Below, piece after piece: positions 1 through 7,196 of a stretch of 64,000 nt of DNA (its first letter is position 1; each line of letters begins with the position of its first letter). The position numbers were made by a program, and so were the translations under genes. The notes below the pieces were generated by a model. The model saw only the letters and a program-made list of their open reading frames with translations, made no database searches and was not told the DNA's origin. Source of the stretch: Cupriavidus necator (lineage in GTDB: Bacteria > Pseudomonadota > Gammaproteobacteria > Burkholderiales > Burkholderiaceae); contig NZ_SROX01000009.1 in the NCBI RefSeq assembly GCF_013141915.1, forward strand, positions 62,001-126,000, written 5' to 3'.

Positions 1-176
1 ACGGACTGCATCTGCGCGATCTCCTGCACGGCGGTGATGCTCTTGTCGAACGACAGGTTCAGCGGCTGGAACACAGTCACGAACGGCAGCAGCGCGCGGC
101 CGCCGCGAACGGCTTGCATGCCCTTGCGGTCCAGGGTTTCGGCGGTGGTCAGGTCGGTGAGGGTCAGCGTGGTCAT
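1..176 (-). CDS. Double-glycine leader peptide, copy A (3' end beyond window)
   Basis: The minus-strand frame opens at an ATG at 176 behind GGAGACCATC and runs off the left edge after 58 codons. The first 26 residues form a leader ending in MQAVRGG; the core begins RALLPF and contains FDKSITAVQEIAQMQ. The leader has the same length and pattern (D-L near residues 8-9, L-D at 15-16, V-R-G-G at 23-26) as the four plus-strand paralogues at 5.5-6.8 kb. Bases 1-60 are identical, in inverted orientation, to 5586-5645 inside the first plus-strand paralogue. Leaders ending in GG are typically cut by C39-peptidase ABC exporters, so secretion is inferred. Function of the core is unknown. Confidence 0.8.
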   Translation of the reverse strand, partial: MTTLTLTDLTTAETLDRKGMQAVRGGRALLPFVTVFQPLNLSFDKSITAVQEIAQMQS

Positions 177-256
177 GATGGTCTCCGGTAGAGGAAGGTA
201 TTGCCTGGGGTTTCGGGTTCGAGCATCGGGTAGATGTCGCGCTCCGGAGGGACAAA

Positions 257-273
257 CGCAGGGACTGTGCCAG
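257..273 (-). promoter_or_regulatory. Sigma-54 (-24/-12) promoter of peptide copy A
   Basis: Read on the minus strand the site is TGGCACAGTCCCTGCG. The -24 GG (270-271) and -12 GC (258-259) have the exact spacing required by RpoN. Transcription would start near 246, about 70 nt before the ATG at 176. The same 16-base core recurs before the plus-strand peptide array, within a longer homologous stretch. Confidence 0.75.
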
Positions 274-412
274 GGCGCCTGCAAGACGGGTCGCGATGGT
301 GGAAGTGCCTGTAAACACGGGGGTTTTTCGCTGTCGGCGCGTGGCCGGAGACAGCTGCGCCAGGATGAAGGCAGTGCGAGGTGGCGGGAGACCGCCAACA
401 GATCGCAGGGGT

Positions 413-435
413 GTTGTTGGGACCCGGCCAACAAC
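413..435. promoter_or_regulatory. Inverted repeat, possible activator site upstream of the sigma-54 promoter
   Basis: GTTGTTGG and CCAACAAC form perfect 8-bp arms around a 7-nt spacer, about 140 bp upstream of the minus-strand -24/-12 element. Position and symmetry fit an enhancer-binding-protein site. A terminator for the convergent side is possible but there is no T-run. The rest of 177-479 holds only the sigma-54 promoter and leader; I see no gene there. Confidence 0.35.
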
Positions 436-479
436 CGGGCGCGATCCCTGTGCGGTCGCTGAGCCGGCGCCCCGGATAT

Positions 480-908
480 CTACTTCACGTAGATCGTGAT
501 TCGCTTCGAATACACCGGCGGGTTGGTCGGTATGTGCTTGTCGTCTCCCATCAGCAGCTGCAGCGTATGCTTGCCCGGCGCCAGTTCGATCGCGGTCTCG
601 GTCTCTCCCGCGCCGAAATGCAGGTGGTTGCGGTCGTTGGGAATCTCCTTGTCCATCGGCGGCAAGTCCACGTCGATCAGCAAATGATGGTGACCGGTAT
701 TGGGAAACTTCACGTCCTTGGGCGCCACCCCCATGTTGCGCAGCCCGAACCACACCTTGAACGGCTTGCCGGCCGGCAAGGTCTGCCCGTCATTGGGCCA
801 GCCGATGTACAGATAGGCATTGGCTGGCGCGGGCGTGGATCCGCCCTGCACCCATGCGGACAGCAACAGGCTGACGGCGAAGACAGCCGCGGCAAGTAGT
901 CGGGACAT
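480..908 (-). CDS. DUF4399 periplasmic protein 1
   Basis: The product is 142 residues. An N-terminal hydrophobic signal peptide (about residues 1-22) is followed by one DUF4399 domain. Conserved blocks visible are GHHHLLIDVDLPP, NHLHFGAGETE and GKHTLQLLMGD; the clustered histidines could bind metal, but that is inference. The start is fixed by GGGGAG just upstream. It lies 66 bp downstream of a paralogue (975-1400), so the two look like a tandem duplication in one operon. The family has no established biochemical role that I can name. Confidence 0.85.
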   Translation of the reverse strand: MSRLLAAAVFAVSLLLSAWVQGGSTPAPANAYLYIGWPNDGQTLPAGKPFKVWFGLRNMGVAPKDVKFPNTGHHHLLIDVDLPPMDKEIPNDRNHLHFGAGETETAIELAPGKHTLQLLMGDDKHIPTNPPVYSKRITIYVK

Positions 909-974
909 GGCGCTCTCCCCTGGTTGATCGGCCTCGGCCGGCGTGCGCGGCGCACGCGGCGCCGCGATTTGCCG

Positions 975-1400
975 CTATTTCACCGTCACCGTGATCTTCT
1001 TCGAATAAATCGGCGGCTCGAACGGCACATGCCTGGCGTCGCCTATCAGCAATTGCAGCGTGTGCTTGCCGGGCGGCAGCTCGATGCGCGCGTCGGTCTC
1101 GCCCGCGCCGAAGTGCAGGTGGTTCTTGTCCGAAGGGATTTCCTTGTCGAGCGGCGGCAGCTCGGTATCGATCAGCAGGTGATGGTGCCCGCAGCGCGGC
1201 GATTCGACGCCCTTGGGGCAGACGCCCATATTGCGCAGGCCCATGCGCACCCAGAACTTGCCGCCACCAATGACAGCGCCGTCGTACGGCCAGATGATAT
1301 AGACCTCGGCATTGGGCGGCGCTGCCGTCGACAACGACAGCGAAGGCGCGGCGGCCAGCGTGGCAGCCGCCACCAGGCGGAGCAGGAATCGTCTGGACAT
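975..1400 (-). CDS. DUF4399 periplasmic protein 2
   Basis: The product is 141 residues with a signal peptide (about 1-27, ending in STAAPP). The DUF4399 domain carries CGHHHLLIDTELPP, NHLHFGAGETD and GKHTLQLLIGD. It differs from its neighbour by two cysteines flanking the first half of the domain (in GVCPKG and RCGHHH), which could form a disulfide in the periplasm. GGGAGG lies 8 nt before the ATG. It is first in a two-gene minus-strand unit and divergent from the SUMF1 gene at 1692, with 291 bp between them that must hold both promoters; I see no strong consensus promoter there. Confidence 0.85.
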   Translation of the reverse strand: MSRRFLLRLVAAATLAAAPSLSLSTAAPPNAEVYIIWPYDGAVIGGGKFWVRMGLRNMGVCPKGVESPRCGHHHLLIDTELPPLDKEIPSDKNHLHFGAGETDARIELPPGKHTLQLLIGDARHVPFEPPIYSKKITVTVK

Positions 1401-1691
1401 ACGCGTCGCCTCCCGGAGATCTATCCCGAAACCCGATCACGTTGTCCCGAAAGCCCCTTCTTGTTGCTTGTTGGTCAGCGCTCGGCGATTCGTCATTCAG
1501 GTTAGGACGCAAGCCCGGAAAATGCGACCCCGGCGTGCCGCAACCGCGTGGCGATGCCCCGCCGCGGACACACGCGCTGTGCTATCTTGAAGCAAGCCGG
1601 TCGACGTCCCGGCAACACCACAATGCGCCCGACGCATGCCATCGCGTACCGGCATGCAGCGCAAGCGCGGCGGCTCCAGCGAGGTGTGAAG

Positions 1692-2921
1692 ATGTGGCGC
1701 AACCTACCAGTCGTACGCGTGGCTGCGATGATCCCGATAGCCGCCACGGCAGCGCTCCTCGCCACTGCGATACCCGTGGCCGCGGCTGGTGAATCGCCGC
1801 AAGCCTGGCCGCTGCTGCTGGCCGGCATCCTGCCCAAGAACACCGACGAGCAGTATGAGCTGAGCTTCTGGGAATCGATCAAGAACAGCAATTACGCCGC
1901 CGACTACGAGGCCTACCTGAAGCAGTACCCCAACGGACGTTTCGCCGGGCTGGCCAAGGCGAGGCTGGAGCGCCTGGCGGCCAGCGCCCCTGCCCCGAAG
2001 GCGCAGCCGCCAGCGCCGGCGCCAGCGCCAGCGCCGCCGCCACGCGCCGGCGCGACCGCCAGCGGGCAAGTCTCGCGTTCCCCGCCGCCTGCAGCGGCCC
2101 CGGCGCCACCGGCCCCGGCCGCGGCTGCGCGGCCGTCCGCGCCAGCGGCCGCAGCGCCTCGCACCGGCACTGCAGGCGAAGGCGTGGCCGGCACCACGCT
2201 GCGCACCGCCGAGATCCGCGATTGTCCGGCTTGCCCGGCGCTGGTCACGGTGCCGGCCGGCAGCTTCACCATGGGCAGCAGCGCCAGTGATCCGGCCGAA
2301 AAGCCGCCGCATCACGTCGCCATCGCCCAGCCCTTTGCCATTGGCCGTTATGAAGTCACGGTAGAACAATGGAACGCCTGCGCCGACGCCGGCGGCTGCC
2401 AGCGCATTCCCACTGCCGCCGACAGCGCAAAGAACGCGCCGGTGCGCGACGTCAGCTGGGACGACGCGCAGCAGTATGTGGCCTGGCTCAGCAAGACCAC
2501 CGGCAAGAGCTACCGGCTGCCCACCGAGGCGGAATGGGAGTACGCGGCGCGCGGCGGCAGCGCCACCGCTTACTGGTGGGGCGACCAGATGCGCAAGGGC
2601 AATGCCAACTGCAAGGACTGCGGCGATCCGTGGAACCAGGACGCGCCGGCGCCGGTGGGCTCGTTCGCACCCAATCCCTACGGCCTGCATGACGTCAACG
2701 GCAGCGTGTGGGAATGGGTGGCCGATTGCTGGCACAGCTCCTACAAGGGCGCGCCCCCCGACGGGCGCGCATGGAACGAGAACGCCTGCGGTGCGCGCGT
2801 GATCCGTGGCGGCTCGTGGCGCGAAGGAGCCAGCTACATGGTGTCGTCGACGCGCTTCAAGTACAGCCCCAGTGTGCGGCAATCACAGAACGGCTTTCGC
2901 GTGGCGCGCGACATGAAGTGA
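1692..2921 (+). CDS. Exported SUMF1/FGE-fold protein
   Basis: The product is 409 residues. I chose the ATG at 1692 because GAGG lies 7 nt before it and a signal peptide (about 1-34) follows directly; the frame is open from 1548 but the extra part looks non-coding. After the signal comes a short [20 protein letters not shown] module common in SUMF1 and caspase-like proteins, then a Pro/Ala linker (about 95-165), then a formylglycine-generating-enzyme fold (about 175-409) with [24 protein letters not shown] and [11 protein letters not shown]. The C-terminal segment from RGGSW to GFRVARD has no cysteine, so true FGE chemistry is unlikely and a binding role is more probable. It converges with the kinase gene. 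Confidence 0.85.
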   Translation: MWRNLPVVRVAAMIPIAATAALLATAIPVAAAGESPQAWPLLLAGILPKNTDEQYELSFWESIKNSNYAADYEAYLKQYPNGRFAGLAKARLERLAASAPAPKAQPPAPAPAPAPPPRAGATASGQVSRSPPPAAAPAPPAPAAAARPSAPAAAAPRTGTAGEGVAGTTLRTAEIRDCPACPALVTVPAGSFTMGSSASDPAEKPPHHVAIAQPFAIGRYEVTVEQWNACADAGGCQRIPTAADSAKNAPVRDVSWDDAQQYVAWLSKTTGKSYRLPTEAEWEYAARGGSATAYWWGDQMRKGNANCKDCGDPWNQDAPAPVGSFAPNPYGLHDVNGSVWEWVADCWHSSYKGAPPDGRAWNENACGARVIRGGSWREGASYMVSSTRFKYSPSVRQSQNGFRVARDMK

Positions 2922-2965
2922 ACCGGCGGCTGGCGGCGTAAAGCGCAAGCCGGTCCGGACCGCCC

Positions 2966-5062
2966 TCAGCGCGCGCGCGTGGAAATCTGCACCAGGTCCG
3001 CGCTGATGCGGTCCCGGCCATAAGTGCGCGCCATCTGCGCCAGCGGTTTTTCCAGCGCGCGCAGGTACGCCTGCCGCGACTCCACCTCGGCACGGCGCGA
3101 CGCGAACAGCGGCGCCGGCGTGGTCAGCAGCACCACCAGTTCGTTGCCAAAGGGCGCCGAGACGATCCAGTCGCCACTGTCGCCGATCGAGGCGTTATAC
3201 GCAGGCGGCGCCTGGTGCGCCGGAATGCGCTGGCTCGGCACCATATGCGCCACCTTGCCGTCTGCCGCGAAATAGTCGACGTAAACGTAGGAATCCTGCG
3301 CCGGCGTGCGCAGCTCGAGCACCATTGGCGCGCCCTCGGTCAATTGCGTGCCCTTGCCGCGCAACTGCAGCGATGACGCCGTCGCGCCCTGCCGCAGGCC
3401 CGACCAGTACGGCGCGATCAGCGCGGCCACCTCGCATTTGTCGGCAGCCAGCGGCTGGGCCTCCACCACTACCTCCCGCAGCGCCTTGGCCCCCGGCAAG
3501 CCGCCGAGCTGTTCGCGCAGGCGCGCGGCACCCACGCTCTCGGCCAGGTAGCCGTGCACGTGCAGCGTCTGCCCCTGTCGCGCGGCCGCAAGGAGCGAGC
3601 AAGGCACCGCCGCCAGCAGCTTGCCGACCTCGGCCATCGATAACTCCGCCGCAGCGGCTGCTGCAGGCGCGGGAGGCGCTGCGGGGGCAGGCACGGGCTC
3701 GGCTGGCGCCGCGGGCGCCGGCGCGGCGGCGCTCACCGGCGGGGTCGCGCGGGAAGCCGCGGCGGGGGCTTCGGCCTGGCGCTGCGAATGCCAGGCGTAG
3801 TAGCCGAGTGCGGCCACGCCTGCCAGCACGGCCAGCGCGCCGCCCGCCATCAGCGGCTCGGCGCGGCGCGCGGGCGCGGCCGGCGCCGCGCTCATGCCCT
3901 GCAGGAAGCGCGCGACCGTCGGCGTGCGCGTCTCGCGGTCAAGCGAAAGTGCCTCGCGCAGGGTCTTCCATTGCGTGCGGCCCAGCTGCGCCAGCGGCGC
4001 CGGCTTGAGCCCGGCTTCGCGCGCCTGGTTGGCCGAGAGCCGCTGGTAGGGATGCTTGCCGCTCAGCAGCTCGTAGGTCACGCAGGCCAGCGCATAGATG
4101 TCGTCGCGGGGGTCGGGCTCGCGATGCTCGAACATCTCCGGGCTCGCATACGCCGGCGTCATGCCGCCCAGCGAACCGGGATCGAATACCGTGCGGTCGG
4201 ATTCGTCGGCCGGCGGCAGGAAGCCGCGCGCGATGCCGAAGTCGATCACCTTGACCTCGCCGTTGTCGGTCAGGAAGACATTGGCGGGCTTGAAATCGCA
4301 ATGCACGAAGCCGCGCTCGTGCGCATACGCCAGCGCATTGCCCATGCCGTGGATGATGGGCATGGCGCGCGCCATCGGCATGCCGGCGAAGCCCGGGGCC
4401 TTGAGCACATGGTTGAGCGACGAGCCCGACAGGTACTCCATGGTGAGAAAGACTACCGGCCCGTCGCGGTCGAAGTCATAGACCGTGACGATGTTGCGGT
4501 GGGCCAGCGTCTGCGCCTTGCGCGCCTCGCGCTGCAGCGCCATCAGCGACTTGGGATGGCCGCTGAACTGCAGGTTCAGCACCTTGATGGCGATATACGG
4601 CCTGCGGTCCGAGGCCTCCAGCTTGCGCAGGTCGAGCGCCTTGTAGACCGTGCCCATGCCGCCCACGCCCAGGCATTCCTCCAGCACGAAGCGCCCATTC
4701 AGCGTATCGCCCACGCCCTTGGTGGCCGGCGTCTGCGGCAGCGTGCCGGCTTCGGGCGAGGCGGCATACATCGAGCCGGTTTCGGTCCCGGCCAGGCGCG
4801 TGGCGTCGGGGGCGCCTTCACCAACGCTATCGTATTGCGTGGCGCCGCGGCGCTCGATGCGGCGCATGACTTCGGCATAGACCGCGGGCGGAAACGGAAA
4901 GCGCGTATTTTCCTCGATCACGACACGTGCAGCCTGGCTGGGCGTGGTGGGGTCTTGCGCCAGGGCCGTTTCGAACGACGCGACAAACTCGTCGTCGGAG
5001 AGACCGCCGTTCTGGAACTTGCGGATCAGGTCTTTGAGACTGGCCACGGGATGCCCCGACAT
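2966..5062 (-). CDS. Membrane Ser/Thr protein kinase with DUF4384-like C-terminus
   Basis: The product is 698 residues from the ATG at 5062; a GTG at 5086 would add eight residues and neither has a clear ribosome site. The N-terminus (SLKDLIRKFQNGGLSDDEF) precedes a Hanks-type kinase domain (about 124-390): glycine loop GVGGMGTVYKA, lysine in AIKVL, catalytic loop HCDFKPAN, DFG in VIDFGIARG, and SPE in YASPEMF. HCD replaces the usual HRD, so this is a non-RD kinase with catalytic Asp, Lys and Asn kept. One membrane helix (about 404-424) and an Ala/Pro linker lead to an outer-face domain with DSYVYVDYFAADGKV, resembling DUF4384. The 3' end converges on the SUMF1 gene 44 bp away. Confidence 0.9.
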   Translation of the reverse strand: MSGHPVASLKDLIRKFQNGGLSDDEFVASFETALAQDPTTPSQAARVVIEENTRFPFPPAVYAEVMRRIERRGATQYDSVGEGAPDATRLAGTETGSMYAASPEAGTLPQTPATKGVGDTLNGRFVLEECLGVGGMGTVYKALDLRKLEASDRRPYIAIKVLNLQFSGHPKSLMALQREARKAQTLAHRNIVTVYDFDRDGPVVFLTMEYLSGSSLNHVLKAPGFAGMPMARAMPIIHGMGNALAYAHERGFVHCDFKPANVFLTDNGEVKVIDFGIARGFLPPADESDRTVFDPGSLGGMTPAYASPEMFEHREPDPRDDIYALACVTYELLSGKHPYQRLSANQAREAGLKPAPLAQLGRTQWKTLREALSLDRETRTPTVARFLQGMSAAPAAPARRAEPLMAGGALAVLAGVAALGYYAWHSQRQAEAPAAASRATPPVSAAAPAPAAPAEPVPAPAAPPAPAAAAAAELSMAEVGKLLAAVPCSLLAAARQGQTLHVHGYLAESVGAARLREQLGGLPGAKALREVVVEAQPLAADKCEVAALIAPYWSGLRQGATASSLQLRGKGTQLTEGAPMVLELRTPAQDSYVYVDYFAADGKVAHMVPSQRIPAHQAPPAYNASIGDSGDWIVSAPFGNELVVLLTTPAPLFASRRAEVESRQAYLRALEKPLAQMARTYGRDRISADLVQISTRAR

Positions 5063-5225
5063 GGTTGCTGGCAGGACGCGTCCCACCCTGCGGATATGCC
5101 CTCTCTTCGATGGATACTAGTGCGCACCCAAGGCATGCGCAAACCGCGCGCGGCCACCGTGCAGCGCCGCGCCCGTGCGGCCCGGCCGCGCCGCTGCCAC
5201 TGCGGTGCGCGCCTGTCGCGGCGGC

Positions 5226-5310
5226 GCCAACACCGGCGCCGCGCCTGTTGGCCGCGGCCCGTCATTCGCGGCCCGCATGCGCGCCGGATGGCCGTGCGCC
5301 CAGGCCAACA
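5226..5310. promoter_or_regulatory. Repeated GCCAACA/TGTTGGC half-sites upstream of the peptide array
   Basis: GCCAACA (5226-5232) and TGTTGGC (5246-5252) form an inverted repeat, and another GCCAACA lies at 5304-5310. They sit about 65-150 bp upstream of the -24 element, where sigma-54 activators usually bind, and share the CCAACA motif with the repeat at 413-435. Assignment as activator sites is inference. The rest of 5063-5372 shows nothing else I can support. Confidence 0.3.
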
Positions 5311-5372
5311 TCGAGACTGAATCCCCCATGTTTTCAGGCAGTTATGCGCAACCATCGGGCGCTCCGCAGGCC

Positions 5373-5390
5373 TTGGCACAGTCCCTGCGT
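5373..5390 (+). promoter_or_regulatory. Sigma-54 (-24/-12) promoter of the peptide array
   Basis: TTGGCACAGTCCCTGCGT places GG at 5375-5376 and GC at 5387-5388, the exact RpoN spacing, with CAC after the GG. Start of transcription is expected near 5400, giving a leader of about 70 nt before the ATG at 5470. The element and its downstream leader are homologous to the inverted copy at 177-275. Confidence 0.8.
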
Positions 5391-5469
5391 TAGTACCTTC
5401 GAGCGCGACACCAACCCGATGCTCGAACCCCAACCCAAACGCAACACCTTCCTCTACCAGGAGACCATC

Positions 5470-5739
5470 ATGACCACGCTGACCATCAAGGACCTGTCCT
5501 CCACCGAAACCCTGGACCGCAAGGGCATGCACGCCGTGCGCGGCGGCCTCGCCTATCTGCCGTTTGCCGCGGTCTACAGCCCGGTGAACCTGTCGTTCGA
5601 CAAGAGCATCACCGCCGTGCAGGAGATCGCGCAGATGCAGTCCGTCACCAACCTGAACGGCAACGGCTCGGCCTTCCTGGACCACGTCAAGTCCGACGTG
5701 CGCACCAACCAGAACGCCACCAACAACATCTACGGCTGA
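5470..5739 (+). CDS. Double-glycine leader peptide, copy B
   Basis: The product is 89 residues: a 26-residue leader ending in MHAVRGG and a 63-residue core beginning LAYLPF and ending NNIYG. The core is rich in Asn, Gln, Ser and Thr, contains FDKSITAVQEIAQMQ and has no cysteine. The start is set by GGAGACCATC directly before the ATG, a sequence shared with copies A and C. It is the first gene after the sigma-54 promoter and is followed by three paralogues in the same direction. Leader architecture points to C39/ABC export (established for GG leaders in general). A bacteriocin, signal or fibre-forming role are all possible and not decided by the sequence. Confidence 0.85.
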   Translation: MTTLTIKDLSSTETLDRKGMHAVRGGLAYLPFAAVYSPVNLSFDKSITAVQEIAQMQSVTNLNGNGSAFLDHVKSDVRTNQNATNNIYG

Positions 5740-5794
5740 GCCCTCGCGCCAGCAGACTGAACCGAAGCACTGACCATCGATACCGGAGACCATC

Positions 5795-6064
5795 ATGACC
5801 ACGCTGACCATCCAGGACCTGTCCGCCGCCGCAACCCTCGACAGCAAGCGCATGCAAGCCGTGCGCGGCGGTATGTCGTACCTGCCCTTCGCCGCCGTCT
5901 ACACGCCGATCAAGGTGTCGGTCGACCACAGCATCAACGCCGTGCAGAACATCGCGCAGATGCAGTCCGTGACCAACCTGAACGGCAACGGCTCGGCCTT
6001 CCTGGACCACGTCAAGTCTGACGTGCACACCAACCAGAACGCGACCAACAACATCTTCGGCTGA
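5795..6064 (+). CDS. Double-glycine leader peptide, copy C
   Basis: The product is 89 residues, same length as copy B. The leader is 26 residues ending in MQAVRGG and the core begins MSYLPF and ends NNIFG. The last 40 or so core residues are nearly identical to copy B, whereas the segment just after the GG varies (KVSVDHSINAVQNIAQMQ instead of NLSFDKSITAVQEIAQMQ). CCGGAGACCATC precedes the ATG. The 55-bp gap to copy B suggests co-transcription. Its similarity to B shows recent duplication or gene conversion. Confidence 0.85.
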   Translation: MTTLTIQDLSAAATLDSKRMQAVRGGMSYLPFAAVYTPIKVSVDHSINAVQNIAQMQSVTNLNGNGSAFLDHVKSDVHTNQNATNNIFG

Positions 6065-6154
6065 TACCGGATGCGCAGCGCGCGCGGAGAGCCTGCCTGA
6101 ACGCAGCAACCTCCGCGCCAGCCGCCCCGGCACCCCCATCAAAGGAGCATGATC

Positions 6155-6427
6155 ATGTCAACCATCCTCGTCCGCGACCTGGCCCTGAGCAAGGAACTCG
6201 ACCGTGCCTCGCTGTGCACCGTACGCGGCGGCAATTCGTGGCTCGCCCGCGGCGTCGGCGATGTCGGCCCCCTCGCCAACGTTACCGTCAACGTCAACCA
6301 GAACATCGCCCAACTGCAGAGCATCAACGTCAACACGCTCAACAACAGCTTCGTCGGCCCCGGCGTCGGCCCGGTGCGGGTCAACGTCAACCCGTCGCAA
6401 TGGGCCGGCAACTTTGCCGCAGTCTGA
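6155..6427 (+). CDS. Double-glycine leader peptide, copy D (diverged core)
   Basis: The product is 90 residues from the second ATG (6155), chosen because GGAG is 7 nt upstream and the leader then becomes exactly 26 residues (ending LCTVRGG) like its paralogues; the first ATG (6149) is too close to the ribosome site. The core differs from B and C but keeps a NQNIAQLQS block, here within an alternating polar/hydrophobic stretch, NVTVNVNQNIAQLQSINVN, that suggests a beta strand or amyloid-like segment (inference). It ends GNFAAV. It is third gene of the array. Confidence 0.8.
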   Translation: MSTILVRDLALSKELDRASLCTVRGGNSWLARGVGDVGPLANVTVNVNQNIAQLQSINVNTLNNSFVGPGVGPVRVNVNPSQWAGNFAAV

Positions 6428-6488
6428 GCACAACCCGAGGCGCGCCCGCGCAGGAACGCGGGACCGCCTCGCCTATACTGAAGCGGTC

Positions 6489-6508
6489 CCGCGGCCGCAG
6501 GGCCGCGG
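6489..6508 (+). promoter_or_regulatory. Strong hairpin between peptide genes D and E
   Basis: CCGCGGCC, a GCAG loop and GGCCGCGG form a perfect 8-bp GC-only stem 22 bp before the fourth peptide gene. It lacks a T-run, so it may dampen read-through or protect the 3' end of the upstream message, setting lower expression of the last gene. This role is inference. Confidence 0.4.
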
Positions 6509-6530
6509 CCCCGCTTGACCGGAGACCGCC

Positions 6531-6773
6531 ATGGCAGTGATCGTCATCAAGGATTTGCCCGACAGCATGGATCTCGACCGGCAGGCCATGACCACCATCC
6601 TCGGTGGCGGGCGCACCGCGGCTGGCCAGCCGTGGCATGGCTTGCGCCACCAGGGCGCCGCGCGCATCGTCGACTACCCGGGGGGCTTGCCCGGCAAGCG
6701 CCATGTGATGCCGCGCGAGGCACCACGCGGCCGCCTGCCGCGCAAGGCCGCCGGCAAAGACGCCGAGGGCTGA
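6531..6773 (+). CDS. Double-glycine leader peptide, copy E (basic core)
   Basis: The product is 80 residues. The leader is again 26 residues and keeps I-K-D-L and L-D-R-Q-A-M, ending TTILGG. The core is unrelated to the others: it is rich in Arg, Lys, His, Gly and Pro, with PGGLPGKRHVMPREAPRG, and is strongly basic. CCGGAGACCGCC precedes the ATG. A conserved leader with an unrelated cargo is what a shared export machine with varied payloads would produce. A stand-alone antimicrobial-type cationic peptide is one possibility, not shown by the sequence. Confidence 0.75.
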   Translation: MAVIVIKDLPDSMDLDRQAMTTILGGGRTAAGQPWHGLRHQGAARIVDYPGGLPGKRHVMPREAPRGRLPRKAAGKDAEG

Positions 6774-6795
6774 ACGGACCGGCCCGCGCCAATGA

Positions 6796-6821
6796 AAAGC
6801 CCGCCATCGCTGGCGGGCTTT
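6796..6821 (+). terminator. Terminator of the peptide array
   Basis: AAAGCCCGCCA, a tcgc loop and TGGCGGGCTTT form a perfect 11-bp stem 23 bp after the last peptide gene. The three terminal T pair with A, so it can work in either direction. Confidence 0.75.
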
Positions 6822-7190
6822 GGATGCGGACGGGCCCGGACCGCCCGGGTCACGCGGTCAGCAGTTCGGTCATGCTGTTTCCCTGCAGGCTTCCCATGAT
6901 TCCGCCCATGACGCGGACGCCCATCCGGACCACCCGGAGAGTCGCAGGAAGACTGGCGCGTGGATTCAATGACCGCAATGCTTGCCGCGAACAGCAGCGC
7001 CATGCCGCTGGAGGAGGTCAAGCGGGAACGTGTTCGTCCGCCCCGTGCGGGCATCCTGTGTGCTCGCGCCTCCAGTATAGGCGGGGCTTTTCCGGTTTCA
7101 ACCAGCGACCGGCCAGCCGATACGGCAGGTGACCGGCGGCTGACATATCCGGTTACGTTTTCGCAGTGCAACAAAATTCTGGCACTCTGC
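6822..7190. other. Non-coding stretch before the helicase promoter
   Basis: No frame here has a convincing start and ribosome site. A 24-codon minus-strand frame (6850-6924) was considered and rejected. Only the promoter at the right end is recognisable. Confidence 0.4.
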
Positions 7191-7196
7191 TATAAT
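7188..7196 (+). promoter_or_regulatory. Extended -10 promoter of the helicase gene
   Basis: TGC followed by a perfect TATAAT (7191-7196) is an extended -10 element. The -35 region is poor, as is usual for extended -10 promoters. Transcription would start near 7203, leaving an untranslated leader of about 355 nt before the ATG at 7561, which is a common design for cold-responsive RNA helicase genes. Confidence 0.6.

Noticed and set aside
3788..5320. Long plus-strand frame opposite the kinase
   Set aside because: Shadow of the high-GC kinase gene; composition is Arg/Ala/Gly/His rich without any domain.
6850..6924. 24-codon minus-strand frame after the peptide array
   Set aside because: No ribosome site, no leader similarity to the peptide family and it overlaps a low-information stretch.
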